Source: Corylus avellana
Lineage: Eukaryota; Streptophyta; Magnoliopsida; Fagales; Betulaceae
Length of the DNA stretch: 64,000 nucleotides
Assembly: GCF_901000735.1 (NCBI RefSeq)
Contig: NC_081543.1
Coordinates: 34,654,590-34,718,589 of the forward strand
Direction: 5' to 3'
Made by a program: the position numbers and the translations under genes
Shown here: positions 1 to 12,252 of the stretch, piece by piece
Numbering within the stretch: position 1 is the stretch's first letter
Layout of the letters: each line of letters opens with the position of its first letter
The notes under the pieces: model-generated
Told to the model about the DNA's origin: nothing
Database searches by the model: none
Seen by the model: only the letters and a program-made list of their open reading frames with translations

Positions 1-193
1 AACATGGAACTAGATAATATAAGTGATTCTAGAGAGCTCCAATAGTAACTAATTCTTTTGGGATATCGTGCAGCAAGACTAGTACTTCCTTGTGTCATGG
101 ACTAATTGCTTTCCAATATTGTGTTCATGGTTTTAAAAATAATCTTGGAGATAAATTACCCTCATAAAGAAAAATAAAGATAAAATTTCATAC

Positions 194-3100
194 CATCTCT
201 TGCAACTTCTAGTGATTTTGCCGTAACAATCTTATGCTCTATGGTTGTGTCTGTCAAAGGTTCAACCTCCAATTTACCAAATTGTCTCCATTTTGATCTC
301 CTAACTTCCCTTACTTGGGGCCTTCTTTTGGGTGATTCCTCAGATCTGTCAGGAACATTGAACAAGGCTTCTAAAACTTCTTTCTGAAGAGCAAATCTGT
401 CTCTGTCTCTTTTAGGCGATTCTGGTAAATGTTTTGTCATGAATCTAGCTCCATCACTGCATGGGTGTAAGCAATAACAGTAATGAGTTTTTGTGCCATG
501 CAAAATGAAAAGGATGACCTAATATAAGGTGACCTTTCCAAATCAGATCCTCTCCTTAGTTATCTCTGGTAAGCTAGTATATCATAGAAATGACAAGAAC
601 GCACCTGCCAGCAGAATCTAGGTCTTGGTGCTTCTCTGAAGACTGTTAAAAGAACTTGGATGAGAAGAGAGAACAAGAAAATTAAGAGGTCATTGATGGT
701 AATTTTGTCTTTTCTGTCCAGGTTTAAGTTACCTTTAAAAAGATCTTATCATTGTACAAAGAAGGTAACCATATAAATCTATGCTTAACAAAAAAAAAAG
801 GTGCATTGCATTGCATCACAAAGAGAAAAGGAAAGAAACACGAGCAGAGATGCAAATTAGTTGTCCTATCAATGAATTTCAGTATAAGCAATCAGTAAAA
901 GTCACAACCTCATTAGTTAATTATCATACGACTAAACACTATCATGCTCAAAACAGAAAAATCTGACCTCAACTTTTAAAAATCCAATATCACTTACCAA
1001 GAATGACTTTCAAAAAGATTAATGAGCTGGGGGCATTTAACCACTCAACTTAACTAAATTGGTCCTCTTTTCTCACTCTTCTCCCCCAAGGACCATCACA
1101 TCACATAAGAAATGAAGCTCACAATATTAGATAAACCAAAGTCAAGAATATTGGTCCATCATAAAAATATGCATAGACTAGCTGATAGCGATCATACAGG
1201 TCACAGAATAAATAATCTTAGGATTCAAATTTCACAATAGAAAGTTTCCATTGATTTCTTGTTGATTGATGGTACTATTTCTACCAACCAGGCTGAGATC
1301 AATGAGCACATTGTCCGGTTTTATCAGAAGTTATAAACCAAAAAATTTAGTTGGAGGCTGATGGTGGATGGCCTTTCCTTTGATTCCATTTATGAGGCCG
1401 AGGTTAGTTGGTTGGAAAGAGTTTTTGAGGAAGAGGAAGTGACGGGGGTAGTGAAAGATATGAATGGTGACAAGGCGCCACGCCCTGACTATATCTCTAT
1501 GGCATTCTTCCAAGCTTGTTGGGATGTTTTAAAAGAAGATATCATGAAGGTTTTTTGTGTGCCTTTCATGCTAGAGGCAAGTTTGAGAGGAGCCTTAATA
1601 CTACGTTTATTGTCCTCATTCCGAAGATTCTAGGGGCTGGTGACCTCAAGGATTTTCACTCGATTAGTCATGCGGGGAGCATTTACAAAATTAGTGCTAA
1701 GATTTTAGTAAAAAGGCTTAAGATAGTGTTGGAGAAGATTTTCTCTAAGTAACAAATGCATTCATAAGAGGTAGGCAAATTCTAGATCTCATTCTTATCG
1801 CCAATGAATGCCTTAATAGTAGATCAAGGTCTGATGAGCCGGGTGTTATTTGTAAAATGGATCTAAAAAAAGCCTATAATCACGTCAATTGTGAATTTTT
1901 GTTGTATATGCTGAGGAGGAGTGGCTTTGGGAAATAGTGCTCTTATATAGCTCACTGCATTTAGGGCCGGCAATTTTGACACGACCCGTGAACCCGACAC
2001 GAACACGACACGAAGTTAACAGGTATTGGGTTTGGGCTTATCGGGTTCGGGTCTTAATCGGGTCTACCCGATTAAGACACGATTAAATTCGTGTCTGGCG
2101 GGTCGACCCGTCAGGTCCGCGGGTTGACCCGCCAAACACGTTTAATAAATGGGTCTGGCGGGTCAGTCGGGTCAACCGGGTCTGGCGGGTCAATCGGGTC
2201 TGGCTGGTCTAGCGGGTCAATCGGGTCTGGCTGGTCTAGCGGGTGACCCGCCAGACCCATTTAATTTTTATTATTATTATTATTATTATTTTTTTTTTTA
2301 TAAAAAAACCTATGTCTAAGTTCTAACTAAGTTAACCCTAACACTTACTGACTCACTCACGGCTTCATTTCACTCTTCACTTCACGACTTCACAGTTTTC
2401 ACTTCACTGGCCTATTCCTTGTTTTTCCGTTTCTTTTTCTATGTAGGTCTATATATTAAAACATTATCTTTTAAATCATTATTTATATATTAAAACATTC
2501 TCTTTTAAATTTTTTTATTCTTCTTGGATGGTTAGGATAAATTTGACTAGTTCTTTGGCCTAAGAGATCCCTTTATTAAATTATTTTTTCCAATTTTGAT
2601 TAAGGTTTTTTTTTTTAACGGGTCGGGTTGGGTCGTGTCGGGTCGTGTCGTGTCTACCCGATATGACCCGGTTATGCTAAACGGGTTAAGCGGGTCGTGT
2701 CGGGTTACCCGGATATTTTTCGTGTTATAATCGTGTCAGACCCGCTAACCCGTTTAGCTAAACGGGTCGTGTTCGTGTTTCGGGTAATCGGGTCGCGGGT
2801 CTTAACGGGTCCTAATCGGGTCTACCCGATTACCCGTTTTGCCAGCCCTAACTGCATTTCTCTGGTGCGTCTCACAATTTTGGTGAACGACACTCTTTCA
2901 GTAGTTCCCATTGCTTGAGACAATGGGACCCTTTGTCCCCTTTGTTGTTTGTCCTTGTGATAGAGGCATTGGGTAAAATGATTTCTACTACTGTGAGTGG
3001 GGGTTTGTTGTTTGGCTTCTCTGAGGGTAATGTTGGTAGGTTTCACTTCTCTCATCTTTTGTTTGTTGATAATACTTTGATCTTTTGTGGTGCTAATCTA

Positions 3101-6100
3101 GATCATCTTCGTCATCTGATGTGCTTATTTTTATGCTTTGAAGTTACTTCAGGCTTGAAGATTGACTTGGCTAAGTCAAAACTGGCTATTGTGGGAAATT
3201 TTGATTATGTGGAAGAGTTGGCTTATATTCTAGGTTGTGGCGTCTCATCTTTTCCTATGAAGTATCTCGACCGACTGTTGGGGACCTCCTGTAAGGCTAA
3301 ACATATTTAGGACAGTGTTATTTAGAAGATAGAGCAACTGTTGGCTAGTTGGAAATGATGTACTTGTCAGAGGGTTGTAAGGTTACCCTTATTAATAGAA
3401 CACTTTCCAATTTACCTATGTACTTCATGTCCCTCTTCCTATCCCTACAAGTGTTGCAAACCGTATGGAGAAGCTCTGACTTGATTTTTTATAGGGTAGG
3501 TTAGGCAAAGAGTTCAAAAATCACCTGGTTAGTTGCATCCGTTCAATCTTACTCTCTTAAGTAAATGGTTTTGGTACTATGTGCATGAAAGAGAGGCTTG
3601 GTGGAGAGTGCTGGGTGGACGCTAAAATTGGCACTTCGTGGGGTGGGTGGTGTTCTATTGAGCCTTCTGGTGCATTTGGGGTTGGAGAATTTTTCGTGCC
3701 ACACCAGATTTGAGGTGGGAGATGACTCCAAGATTAGATTCTAGCATGATCAGGGGTGTGGGGATGTGGCCCTTAAAAAATCCTTTCCAGTTTTATTTGG
3801 TATTGCCTACTCAAAGGATGCCTATGATGCGGCTCACTTGGAGTTTTTTGGTAGTTCCAATCAGTGAATGCGAGCTTTGCAAGAACGACTCATAGGAGGT
3901 GGACGTCTTTGCCTCATTCTTTAGAATGTTGTATTCAACTAGAGTGAGTCAAGGAAGTAAAGTTAAGTTGCGGTGGGTCCCCTCCAAAAGAGGGTTATTT
4001 AAAGTTAGATCCTTCTATTGTTCTTTGGTTTGTAGTGAAGGCTATCGCTTCGCTTCAAAGAGTATGGCAGACTAAGGCCCTTGAGGGCAGCATTTTTCGC
4101 TTGGTTAGCAACTCTGGGTAAGATTCTTACCATAGATAACCTCAAAAAGCGGCATGTCATTGTGGTGGACCAATGATGCATGTGTAAGAGGAATAGGGAG
4201 TCCATGGACAATCTTTTTCTTCATTGTAACGTGGCTTATGCCATTTGGATTGCCTTTTTCAGTTGTTTTAGTTTGACTTGGGTTATGCCTAGGCGTGTAG
4301 TTGACATGTATGCTTGTTGGTGGACTACCCACAGTAAACAAAGTGTGATTGTGTGGAAGATGGTGTCTACGTGCCTTCTATGGTCTTTATGGAAGGAAAT
4401 GAACGACATAAGTTTTGAGGATTGTGAGAGAACCTTAGAAGTCAATTTTATTCAAAACTTTGTATCTTTGAATAGTTGCTTATGTTTCTCCTTTTTTCAC
4501 TTAATTATAGTGATTTTCTTGTCATTTTTGCTCCTTCTAGCTAAGTACTTCCTCTTGTATACTTCATGTGTACTTAGAGACGCATTTACTCTTTAATGAT
4601 ATTTATCGATTACTTATATAAAAAATAAAAAATAAAAGTTTGCATGCAGTACAAATATAAAAAGGCACCAGTCACAACAGAAACAAAAGATGGATCATTA
4701 TTGCATGCAAATGTTATATGTTATTTGAAAACGAATTATATATGTAGATTGCAACCGGTTAGAGGCATAAGTTAAGACTAAGCTTACTCTTTTGCCAACC
4801 AAATCAACAACATCATCACACTTCTCCAAAGTTGAAGCTGACAGGACAAGAAGTTTCTCCATGCTCTACATGATCAGCAAAATCAATTCTTCAAGATTAA
4901 CGATGAAGGAAAAATATTAAACAACCTAGATACTAATAGTAACAATTTACCATCTAGAAAAAATCAAAACGTTGGTCTTCTAAATAAGATCTGCAATTTG
5001 TATGTGGAGCAGAAAAAGGTGAAGATTGAATTTATTGTGTGGACTAGACATGGGTAAAAATGAAAGTTATTTCTCATGGGGCATCCTGCAGAGAATATTT
5101 TATTGGTAATAACATTAAGAAAAAAATTACTCACAAGATATACCATAGATTGACATTTTAACTCAACACAGCTCTTAACACATACAAATTTGGGGTGGCA
5201 TAACACCACCTGCGAACCACGGAAACTGATTGTTTTACCAACACCAAAAATGACATAATATCATATTTGCTAGCCACATCATAAATCAGAGATAAAGTAA
5301 TGAGGATGTGAATATCTTTCTTTTTTGCATTTAATTAAGCATGCGCTAAAGTTTGATAGACATCTCCCCTTCCTCCTCCCCTTTGGGTCAATTACTTGTA
5401 AAAAAAAAAGTTCTCCAACTCATGTTAATTTTAAGTGATGCACCAATTTTTGGTACACTTTATGTTGGTCTATAATCTGCTATCATACGAATAATACCAA
5501 GAAATTTCCACAGGATCCAGTTAAAGTTGAGAGTCATAACAAACATAAAGCAAGCGCGCGCACGGGGGGGGGGTGGTGGGGTTGAACATGTGACCACCAA
5601 TACAGGCCAATACTTCCTGATGAATTCATATACCATTTCTTTCATTGTGTAAGAGAGCAAATATTCATTGTAGTGAATGTGAACTATACCTTTTGCACAT
5701 CATAACCACAAAGGCCTGCAAAACAAAAATTGCCAGATTAACATCTTACTAACAACTTATTAAGGAAAATGGCAATGCCTACATTATAATCCGAAGCAAA
5801 GAAGAAAATGGTCATGTGTTTTTTACTTGTTTTAGTCATCTTTTAACAAACAAAAAAGAAGAAGAGGTTTTTTAACCCGAAAAAAAAAAGGAGTAATTTT
5901 TAAGCAGGACAATCTGGTTTTAAAAATATAATAAATAAATAAGTAAATAAATAAAAAGCTTAAACCTTCTCTGACGCTACTTCAGACGCACATCCAAAAT
6001 TCCATATCGAAATGCTAGTTATCTAACAGGAGTAATGAACAGCATAAATGGCTAAAGTGATAAGGAAATTTACCAAGAACTTTTCGGATAACATTCATAT

Positions 6101-6689
6101 CTAGTTGGAAGCCATCTCCAAGCATTTTATACATAAATTCCTCAACATCAACATGCACAGTGCCCTTTCTTGCTGCCGTACTTGGTGGGACTTCTTCACT
6201 CCATATGTCAGCGAATGGCAATGCTTTAAAATCTATTTTCAGTGGTTTTGTTGCTTCAGGATAGTCATTAGTTACTGGCCTGTGCCTAGAATAATCTTTT
6301 GCAATGAAACCTGAAACGGTACCAATTGATACAGGACGTACTTTTGACTTCAATGCTCTGGTATTTCTTCCTCCATAAGAGCTCTGAAGAACATTATCAG
6401 ATGACACCTCTAAAGGCATTGCACTTGCACCATCCAATTCATATGACAGTTCTGAAGATGTTGAACTTGCACACTCTAATTTATCTTTTGATATGTGAGT
6501 ATCACTGTGAGAGGTGCTTCCATGTGATGCCCAAAGGATTTCACCAGCCATATCTACATTGCGCCTTGCCTTGCTATAAGCAGAGGCTATGTCCTCAAGA
6601 GAAAATGCAGAGCCAAAAGCTTCAAGCAACTCCTTTAAGTCCCTTTTTTCAACATCACAAGGGGTAGTACATGAAGTAACTGCTTCCAT
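194..6689 (-). CDS. SMR-domain protein with CUE-like N-terminus (5' part; gene runs off the left edge)
   Basis: Five coding exons are readable on the minus strand: 6689-6074, 5715-5690, 4865-4788, 642-605 and 456-194. All have GT-AG borders and a continuous frame, giving about 340 residues. The ATG at 6689 lies two bases after a 3' splice site, so the leader is spliced. Residues about 20-50 ([20 protein letters not shown]) look like a CUE-type ubiquitin-binding helix pair. Residues 206-240 (GLCGYDVQK, then [10 protein letters not shown]) form a second UBA/CUE-like stretch. I recognise the order as that of Arabidopsis At5g58720-type proteins, which end in DUF1771 and a Small MutS-Related (Smr) nuclease-like domain. 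Those domains would lie beyond base 1. Exon 2 is only 26 nt. The intron between 4788 and 642 holds a LINE. The family is known; a precise cellular role is not established from this sequence. Confidence 0.85.
1248..4640 (+). mobile_element. Degenerate L1-type LINE in an intron of the SMR gene
   Basis: Broken frames on the plus strand match plant L1 ORF2. In order they are: the pre-RT segment with [12 protein letters not shown] and GDKAPRPD (1361-1560), RT fingers (1560-1900), RT palm with [13 protein letters not shown] text (2915-3050), the catalytic box degraded to FVDN at about 3061, thumb (to 3310), and a C-terminal zf-RVT cysteine segment ([12 protein letters not shown], 4180-4450). Stops and frameshifts throughout make it dead. 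The 5' end is truncated before the endonuclease domain. The A-rich tail is at 4618-4637. A short AAAGTTT on both sides (1241-1247, 4635-4641) may be the target duplication but is too short to be sure. A hAT-like element splits it at 1962-2850. Confidence 0.85.
1962..2850. mobile_element. Non-autonomous hAT-superfamily element nested in the LINE
   Basis: The element is 889 bp with terminal inverted repeats TAGGGCCGGCAA and, at the other end, the complement of TAGGGCTGGCAA. A perfect 8 bp target duplication, ACTGCATT, flanks it (1954-1961 and 2851-2858). The LINE reading frame resumes on the far side. Both subterminal regions are crowded with CGGGTC/GACCCG and GGGTCGTGTC motifs, as expected of clustered transposase-binding sites. 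The centre (2260-2620) is AT-rich with no coding potential. Eight-base duplications and TAGGG termini are standard for hAT elements, so I call it a non-autonomous hAT. Confidence 0.9.
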
Positions 6690-8440
6690 TTCTGTAATCT
6701 TCACAATTATTAAAAAAAAATGTCAGTAAAGACATTGATTGAAGTAGTTCTATACTTGCATAGCTGTAATTCCAGGAAATTTCAACAAAAATCCCATCTC
6801 CATGAAAAGTCAAGATATTTACTAGACTGCAGACACCATACTCATCAGTCAAGAGATACTCTTAACATCAAAAGAGTTTTATCCAATGATTTAGTTCAAA
6901 ATATTCTTTGCCACTAGCTTCTTCCATTCTCTAGATTCTGTCCACAACAAAACAACGCCTTCAAAACTTTCAAATTCAAAATATGAATATAAATATGTTG
7001 AATGCATTTAGCTTAGAACAAATTCCAATCATTGATACTCTTTTTAGAACCAGTCGAGCCAATTTCGTGTTTAAAGGATTAAATTAACATTTGTTTGGCG
7101 ATGGATAGATTGAGATAATGTTTCTATTCTTTCCCTACATTATTCTCAACAGCAAGCCAAAAGAGCAATCAGTGCGCAAATAAGAATATTAAATTGTGTG
7201 CAACTGCTTTGAAAATAAGAAGAGTTTTCCTTATCTTCATTTCATTCAAGATTCCTACAAGCAGAATATGATGAACTAGAAATTTTATTTCATTTTCTAT
7301 CCTTTTCCTTCAATTTCTCACCAACCAAACAGAGCACTAAAGTTCTTGAAAACTTAAACGTGGTTAGAAATTGTGCATTACTAAAATAACTACGAATTAT
7401 GTCCATTTTATTTAGCATGACAAGCTCAAGTATCAATAAGACAATTCAGAGGAAGAGATTGAACATTCCCAAGGTTTTCTTTCTTCTCTCTCTGTACATT
7501 TTCTCATTAACCATACACATAATGAAGGGGACTCAGAATCAATAAAAAAAAAAAAAAAAAAAAAAATTGCAATAAACGCAGGGAGTAAGAAACTTCAATC
7601 ATCAGTTACTGTTTTTCGACATGACCTGATCTATCTCCTTTTTTTTTTTCACAATTCTGTCGGAAGTACACATCTGCGGCAAACAATGGACCAATAATTT
7701 CCATTCCATTTCTTTATATTACTATTTTTTTCCTCCATTTTCTTGCCAACCAAACACCATTACAGAGACGCTTAAAATTGAAATGAGATAAAAAATTTAA
7801 GCATTTATATAGCTTAGAACATAGTCCAACCATCAGCGTTGTTGTTAGCAATGCTTGATCATTGCTAATACTCAAACTGAACAGATTAAGCAACCAATGG
7901 TGATGAAAAAAGGCAATGTAGATAAGTAAAATGACAGAGTGCTTAAACCTAATACTCAAAGTTCCACACAAGATCGAAAGGCGAGCAAAAAGAAAAGCGG
8001 TAGAAGCACAGATGGAATGCGTTTTTATCGACTTTGTTGAAACATACACACAAAAGACAAAAACACACAAAGAAACGAGTTTTCTTGCCTTCTTTCTCCT
8101 TTCCTCCATTTTCTCGCCAACCAAACATACCAGTCAAACACACTTACATTCAAAACGTGATGAAGAAGTTAATGAGTCTTGGACGAAATTTAATCAACAC
8201 TAAAGCAATCAAACTGATATCAACCTCATTTGATAAGATTAAGCGGCCGATGAAGTTGAAAATGCAATGCAGAGGAAATGAACGAAAGATTGCTTACTTT
8301 GATATTGAGCGTTGAGAGAGCAATTTTGCGCACACAAAAAGCTTCGTGGAGAAGGAAAAGGGTCTTATAGCGTGAGTGTGTACATGATGAGTACCGTGAG
8401 TGTTTGAGAAAGAGAGAGGAGGGGGGTACTTATAGAGTTT
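6690..8440 (-). promoter_or_regulatory. 5' leader, leader intron and putative core promoter of the SMR gene
   Basis: A 5' leader exon ends at 8298 with donor GTAAGC. It is joined to the acceptor before 6691, giving a 1.6 kb leader intron. A TATA-like CTATAAGTA reads on the minus strand at about 8427-8436, followed by a plausible start near 8400. The intron carries three copies of a roughly 30 nt motif, TGTTTGGTTGGCGAGAAAAT followed by GGAGG-like purines, near 7301-7332, 7725-7757 and 8092-8128. Promoter and transcription start are inferred; the splice sites are seen. Confidence 0.5.
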
Positions 8441-8599
8441 GCTAGCTTGGTGATCATGAGGGAAGTGCGAAAAGGAAAAGTAAATGAAATAAACAAATGA
8501 GTTGAAAAAGTGAGATTTTCGGCAGCCTGGGGTCATCCAAGCGTCTGCCAAAAGTCTGACAAATCTTAGTGGAGATTTTTGGCTGAAAAATTGAGACAA

Positions 8600-9410
8600 C
8601 TAGCTTCTTCTTTTTTTTTTTTTTTTTTAATTCTTATTTTTTAAATTGAAAAAGAGACATTAAATAGAAATTCAAATTTGAGATATTAGCATTAAATTTA
8701 AAGTATTAACATCAAATTTGAGATATTAGCACTAAATTTATGATGATTGAATTCCTTTTGAGTGATACCATCCTTAAAAATTAACATTACACCCTAGATT
8801 TTAATTTTAAATATAAAAACAAATTTTGAGACATTATAAATTAAATATTAACTCATAAAAATTTAACTTTATTATTATTTTTTTTAATATATATCCGAGC
8901 AAGTACTAGGAAGAGAGAGATTTCTACATTTTATTTTTTTTTTCTTTTTTTTTTCTTTTTTTTAAATAAAGTCACGTTAAACTTGGACAAACTTATGTGA
9001 CTCTTAACTGCGGAAAAGCAAGACTCGAGTTGCAAATTAAAAAGCCGGAAGGCGAATAACTTTTGGCGCTGTCCACGCGATACCAAAGGAGGTGGTGCTG
9101 CTTGCAAAACCTCTTTCGTTGTGTTTTCTTCTCTGTAGAGACTGGAGAGGACAAAAGAATGGGAAAAAAAATTAATTTAAAAATTAACAAAAAGAAGTGG
9201 GATTATGAAGACTCAATCTAAAAACTTCTTTTACGGTTTTCTAAGCAAATAGCATTTATTAAAGAAAAATTGGAAGATTACGTAATGTTAAGAGCATCCC
9301 ATGCTTTTATAAAAGTAAATTTTTTTTTTTTTTAAAAAAAAGAGCATCCCATGCCCAAGTGGTCAAGACAACATGATCCTCTTCGGCTTAAATGAATTTG
9401 AGGAATTTGG
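8600..9410. other. Intergenic AT-rich DNA
   Basis: Homopolymer T runs (8610-8628, 8935-8963) and short direct repeats of the type TTTGAGATATTAGCA (8675-8735). I see no coding exon or RNA gene here. Confidence 0.5.
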
Positions 9411-9604
9411 CTTATATGCTGTTATTAAAATAACAGCATGTATGTTGTAGTTAAATCAATGGTCAAGATTGAATTTTTCAAAATCTCTTTTTCATTTTCT
9501 CTCTCTTATTAAATGCTTATAAAAATAAGTCAACTTTAAAATTCAATCTTGACCATTGATTCAACTACAGCATACATGCTGTTATTTTAATAACAGCATA
9601 TAAG
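9411..9604. repeat. Fold-back MITE
   Basis: Two arms of about 65 bp (9411-9476 and 9540-9604) are near-perfect inverted repeats starting CTTATATGCTGTTATT and enclosing a loop of about 60 bp. Each arm contains its own small palindrome (GTTATTAAAATAAC). Weaker inverted similarity continues outward. No clear target duplication is seen, so the superfamily is unassigned. Confidence 0.75.
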
Positions 9605-9621
9605 CCGGATCCGAATTTTGA

Positions 9622-9714
9622 GAATATTCAGTTAGTTATACTTAAGAGGTATTGTTGTCATTTTACTTTTTTAGGAGACAAAAATACTCTTCAATATAAC
9701 TAACTGAATATTTT
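9622..9714. repeat. Short inverted-repeat element next to the fold-back MITE
   Basis: Arms of about 38 bp beginning GAATATTCAGTTAGTTATA are inverted relative to each other across a spacer of about 20 bp. It abuts the previous fold-back and may be a separate small MITE or the remnant of a compound element. Confidence 0.6.
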
Positions 9715-9974
9715 CTGGTTGAAATGAACTAAAGAGCAGTCTAATTCATATCTGTATGGAATTGCGAACTGGAGAGGAGCCTAAATCATATCCGTATGGA
9801 ATTGTGTTAAGAGTTAAATTTTTATTTTTAGTATATGAAAAATTGGTTCGTTTAGTTAAGAAAAAAAAAAAAAAACTCTAAAAATCCTAAAATTGCGTTT
9901 TTTTATCCACTGCTCCAGCTTTATGGTTTATATATTTTATTATGTTTTATGTTGCAAAATGATAGATCAGCATA

Positions 9975-10155
9975 TTTAAAAGTATGGGTGAAAGACGATT
10001 ATAATTAGTGGTTATTGGCTAAAACTTCTAATCGCAATTAGTTAAGCAATTAATAAAATCGACTAACCGCTAACATCCTAGGCAGTTAGTAGTTTTCCAA
10101 ATTTTAAAGCTTAGGTGGTTAGACGATTAGGGCTATTTTAGTCCTAGTTAAAAGA
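9975..10155. repeat. hAT-like MITE remnant (CGGTTAG motif family)
   Basis: The stretch repeats GGTTAG/CTAACC-type motifs in both orientations (ACTAACCGCTAACATCCTAG, then a GTTAGTAGTTTT-like arm). It shares several blocks with 20640-20815, so the two are copies of one dispersed family. Its ends are not defined. Confidence 0.45.
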
Positions 10156-10180
10156 GCAAGGTATCCAATATTAATTTATT

Positions 10181-10363
10181 GAGTAATCTTAGGTACCATC
10201 TTTTTATCATTTTAAAATCATCTTAAAGTTGATGTGGTTTTTAAAATTACCATTAAATTTTAGATGAATCATACTTGAATTTTGATTCAATGGTGATTTT
10301 AAAAGCCACATCAACTTTAGAAAAGATTTTAGGAAGATAAAAATATGGTACCTAGCATTACTC
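10181..10363. mobile_element. 182-bp MITE family, copy 1
   Basis: A 183 bp fold-back begins GAGTAATCTTAGGTACC and ends GGTACCTAGCATTACTC. The inner arm reads GTGGTTTTTAAAATTACCAT and its complement. It is flanked by the perfect 8 bp duplication TAATTTAT (10172-10179, 10364-10371); a ninth base would be a mismatch. The same architecture and length recur at 21722-21902 and 58783-58964. An 8-9 bp duplication is compatible with hAT or Mutator-type transposases. Confidence 0.85.
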
Positions 10364-10373
10364 TAATTTATGA

Positions 10374-10436
10374 GGAATGCTATATATCTTCCTAAAGTCA
10401 AGTCATTCAAAATGTGACGTGACTTTTAAAATCTTA
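10374..10436. repeat. Partial copy (one arm) of the 182-bp MITE family
   Basis: GAGGAATGCTATATATCTTC and the following GTGACGTGACTTTTAAAATC match the left arm of the full copies; no right arm follows. It lies 10 bp after copy 1. Confidence 0.55.
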
Positions 10437-10584
10437 TATAGATTATAATTGGGTGGCAGGGGTAAGAAAACAACCATTCTTTATTACGATTCTCTACCAT
10501 TTTATTTCCCTCTGAACTTGAGAAGAACAACCAAAGCAAAGATAAATGAGGTGGACAGACACAAACCCAATAGGCCCATCTATG

Positions 10585-10990
10585 GTTTTTTATTATTATT
10601 ATTTTTTTAATCAATGGAAATAATCAGTTACATGAGATCCAATAACAATAAAAGGATGGGTACTCCAACAATAAAACCAAAAGGAAAAATAGAGTACAGA
10701 AGCTCAAACGAAAAATACAGTACAAAAACAATAACTAAGTATAGGCAATAGTTTCATTCATGATCCCTAAAGAACCATAAACAAGCCGAACTTTTCCAAG
10801 GGCCGCACTAAGCGGAAAAATGGTAAAAGGACTCGGTTAAGATAAAAGCAACAAATACAGTGAAATAATTGTTGTAGGAGAAGTACTGCAGTAAACTGAA
10901 ACAGGGTTCGTTGAAGGCAAAACACCCGCCTATGGTTTGAAGTTGAGAAAAAAAACTCTAATGAAATAGATTTAGCATCTGACAAATGTT
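10585..10990 (-). repeat. Dispersed retroposon-like repeat, family unknown
   Basis: Read on the minus strand it ends in an A-rich tail (complement of 10588-10610). Inside is a GGGCCGCACTAAGCGG block. Related copies lie at 37780-38100 and 43455-43775 with the same order: A-rich tail, GTTACATGAGA, the GCCGCACTAAGCGG block, then a CTCGGTTAA block. This looks like the 3' part of a non-LTR retroposon, but no protein domain is recognisable. Confidence 0.45.
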
Positions 10991-12060
10991 GATAAGAGAC
11001 TCCAATATCACCCGGTGTTCAGTTTAATGTTCAAAACATGTGGTTAAAAAAAAAAAAAAATAGTAATTTTAAAGCGCATTTAATAAAAATATAATTTTTT
11101 AAAATACAATTAATTGTCTGATAAAACTACGGTCAATACACTCAATTCCCTTGCTTGTTCCATGAAAACTGAATTTTTTTTTTTTTCTTCATGTTTTTAG
11201 AATATTATTTTTTTTAACATACTCCAAAACAAGATACTTTTTACAATTTTATTTAAAAATGCGCATTTGGTCCACGAAAGTGGGGCCAAGCGCACTCTAA
11301 GATGTTCTGAAAATAATTTTAAGTTCTTTGTTATTAGGTAATTTGTTAGTTTTTTGTTTTAGAAAAAAAGAAAAAAGAAAGAAGCAAAACAAAGAAGAAA
11401 AAAGTCTTGACGAGGAGTTGTTTACAATAGTTTGACAGTATGAAATGGAGATAAATTAATATACCAATTGATTTAATTTAAGAATATTAAGTGACAAAAA
11501 AAAAAGAAGTAGAAAAATACCTAAAATAACATCAACATTGTTGGGAATAGTGAAAAAAAAAATATTAAATAAGGATATAACAGTAGGTATAATTTTTTTA
11601 GTCTGGTAGTTTAATTGGTTGAAGACTAACACTAATTCGAATTTCCTTCTTCTTCTTGTTCAGAAATGTTATATATATAATTTTTTTTTAATTATATATG
11701 TGAATAATTCCCCTTGCCCATAACCGAGCCCAAATTGTGAAAAAGTAAAAGTAAAAGAAAAAAGAAAAAAACCCAACATTTTCAAGCTAAGCAAATTTAG
11801 GAAACTGTAGAGACAAAGCTGCATGTAATCCAACCTCACTACAGAACATGGTGCGTGAATTTAAATTTCTGTATATGTTTGGTTAATATTAACCATTTTG
11901 AAGTTATATTGATGCTTTAGTAGGGCTGTATTAGGTTATGGCTAATGCTTGCGATTTTCACTGTCTAGACTTCTAATGTGTGACTCCCAACGGATAAATA
12001 TTACTATGGTCACGCGCACATAAAATAGTTGCAATTGGTTTATACTACCCTTTTTGCTTA
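10991..12060. other. Intergenic DNA upstream of the small membrane-protein gene
   Basis: Very AT-rich with A and T homopolymers. I see no coding exon and no convincing repeat structure. Confidence 0.45.
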
Positions 12061-12069
12061 AAAAAAAAA

Positions 12070-12195
12070 AAAAACCACTTCACCGTTCACAAATCAATCA
12101 AGGATCCGGCTACAGAGCTACTTCTTAAACCTTCGACTCAAAAACCCAGTTTCCTAATCGATCCTCTCTCTTCAGCTTGTGTCACCCTCCTAAAG
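12070..12195 (+). other. Putative 5' leader exon of the small membrane-protein gene
   Basis: CT-rich leader-like sequence ends at 12195 with donor GTACTC, immediately before a (CT)n run (12198-12234). The first downstream coding exon begins at an acceptor (TTGGCAG at 16814-16820) just six bases before its ATG, so a spliced leader is needed, and this is the best candidate. The link across 4.6 kb is inference. Confidence 0.4.
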
Positions 12196-12239
<44 letters not shown>

Positions 12240-12252
12240 ATTGATCTGTGAG

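Noticed and set aside
7714..8315. Overlapping open frames on both strands
   Set aside because: They lie in the leader intron of the SMR gene, have low-complexity composition and no recognisable motif.
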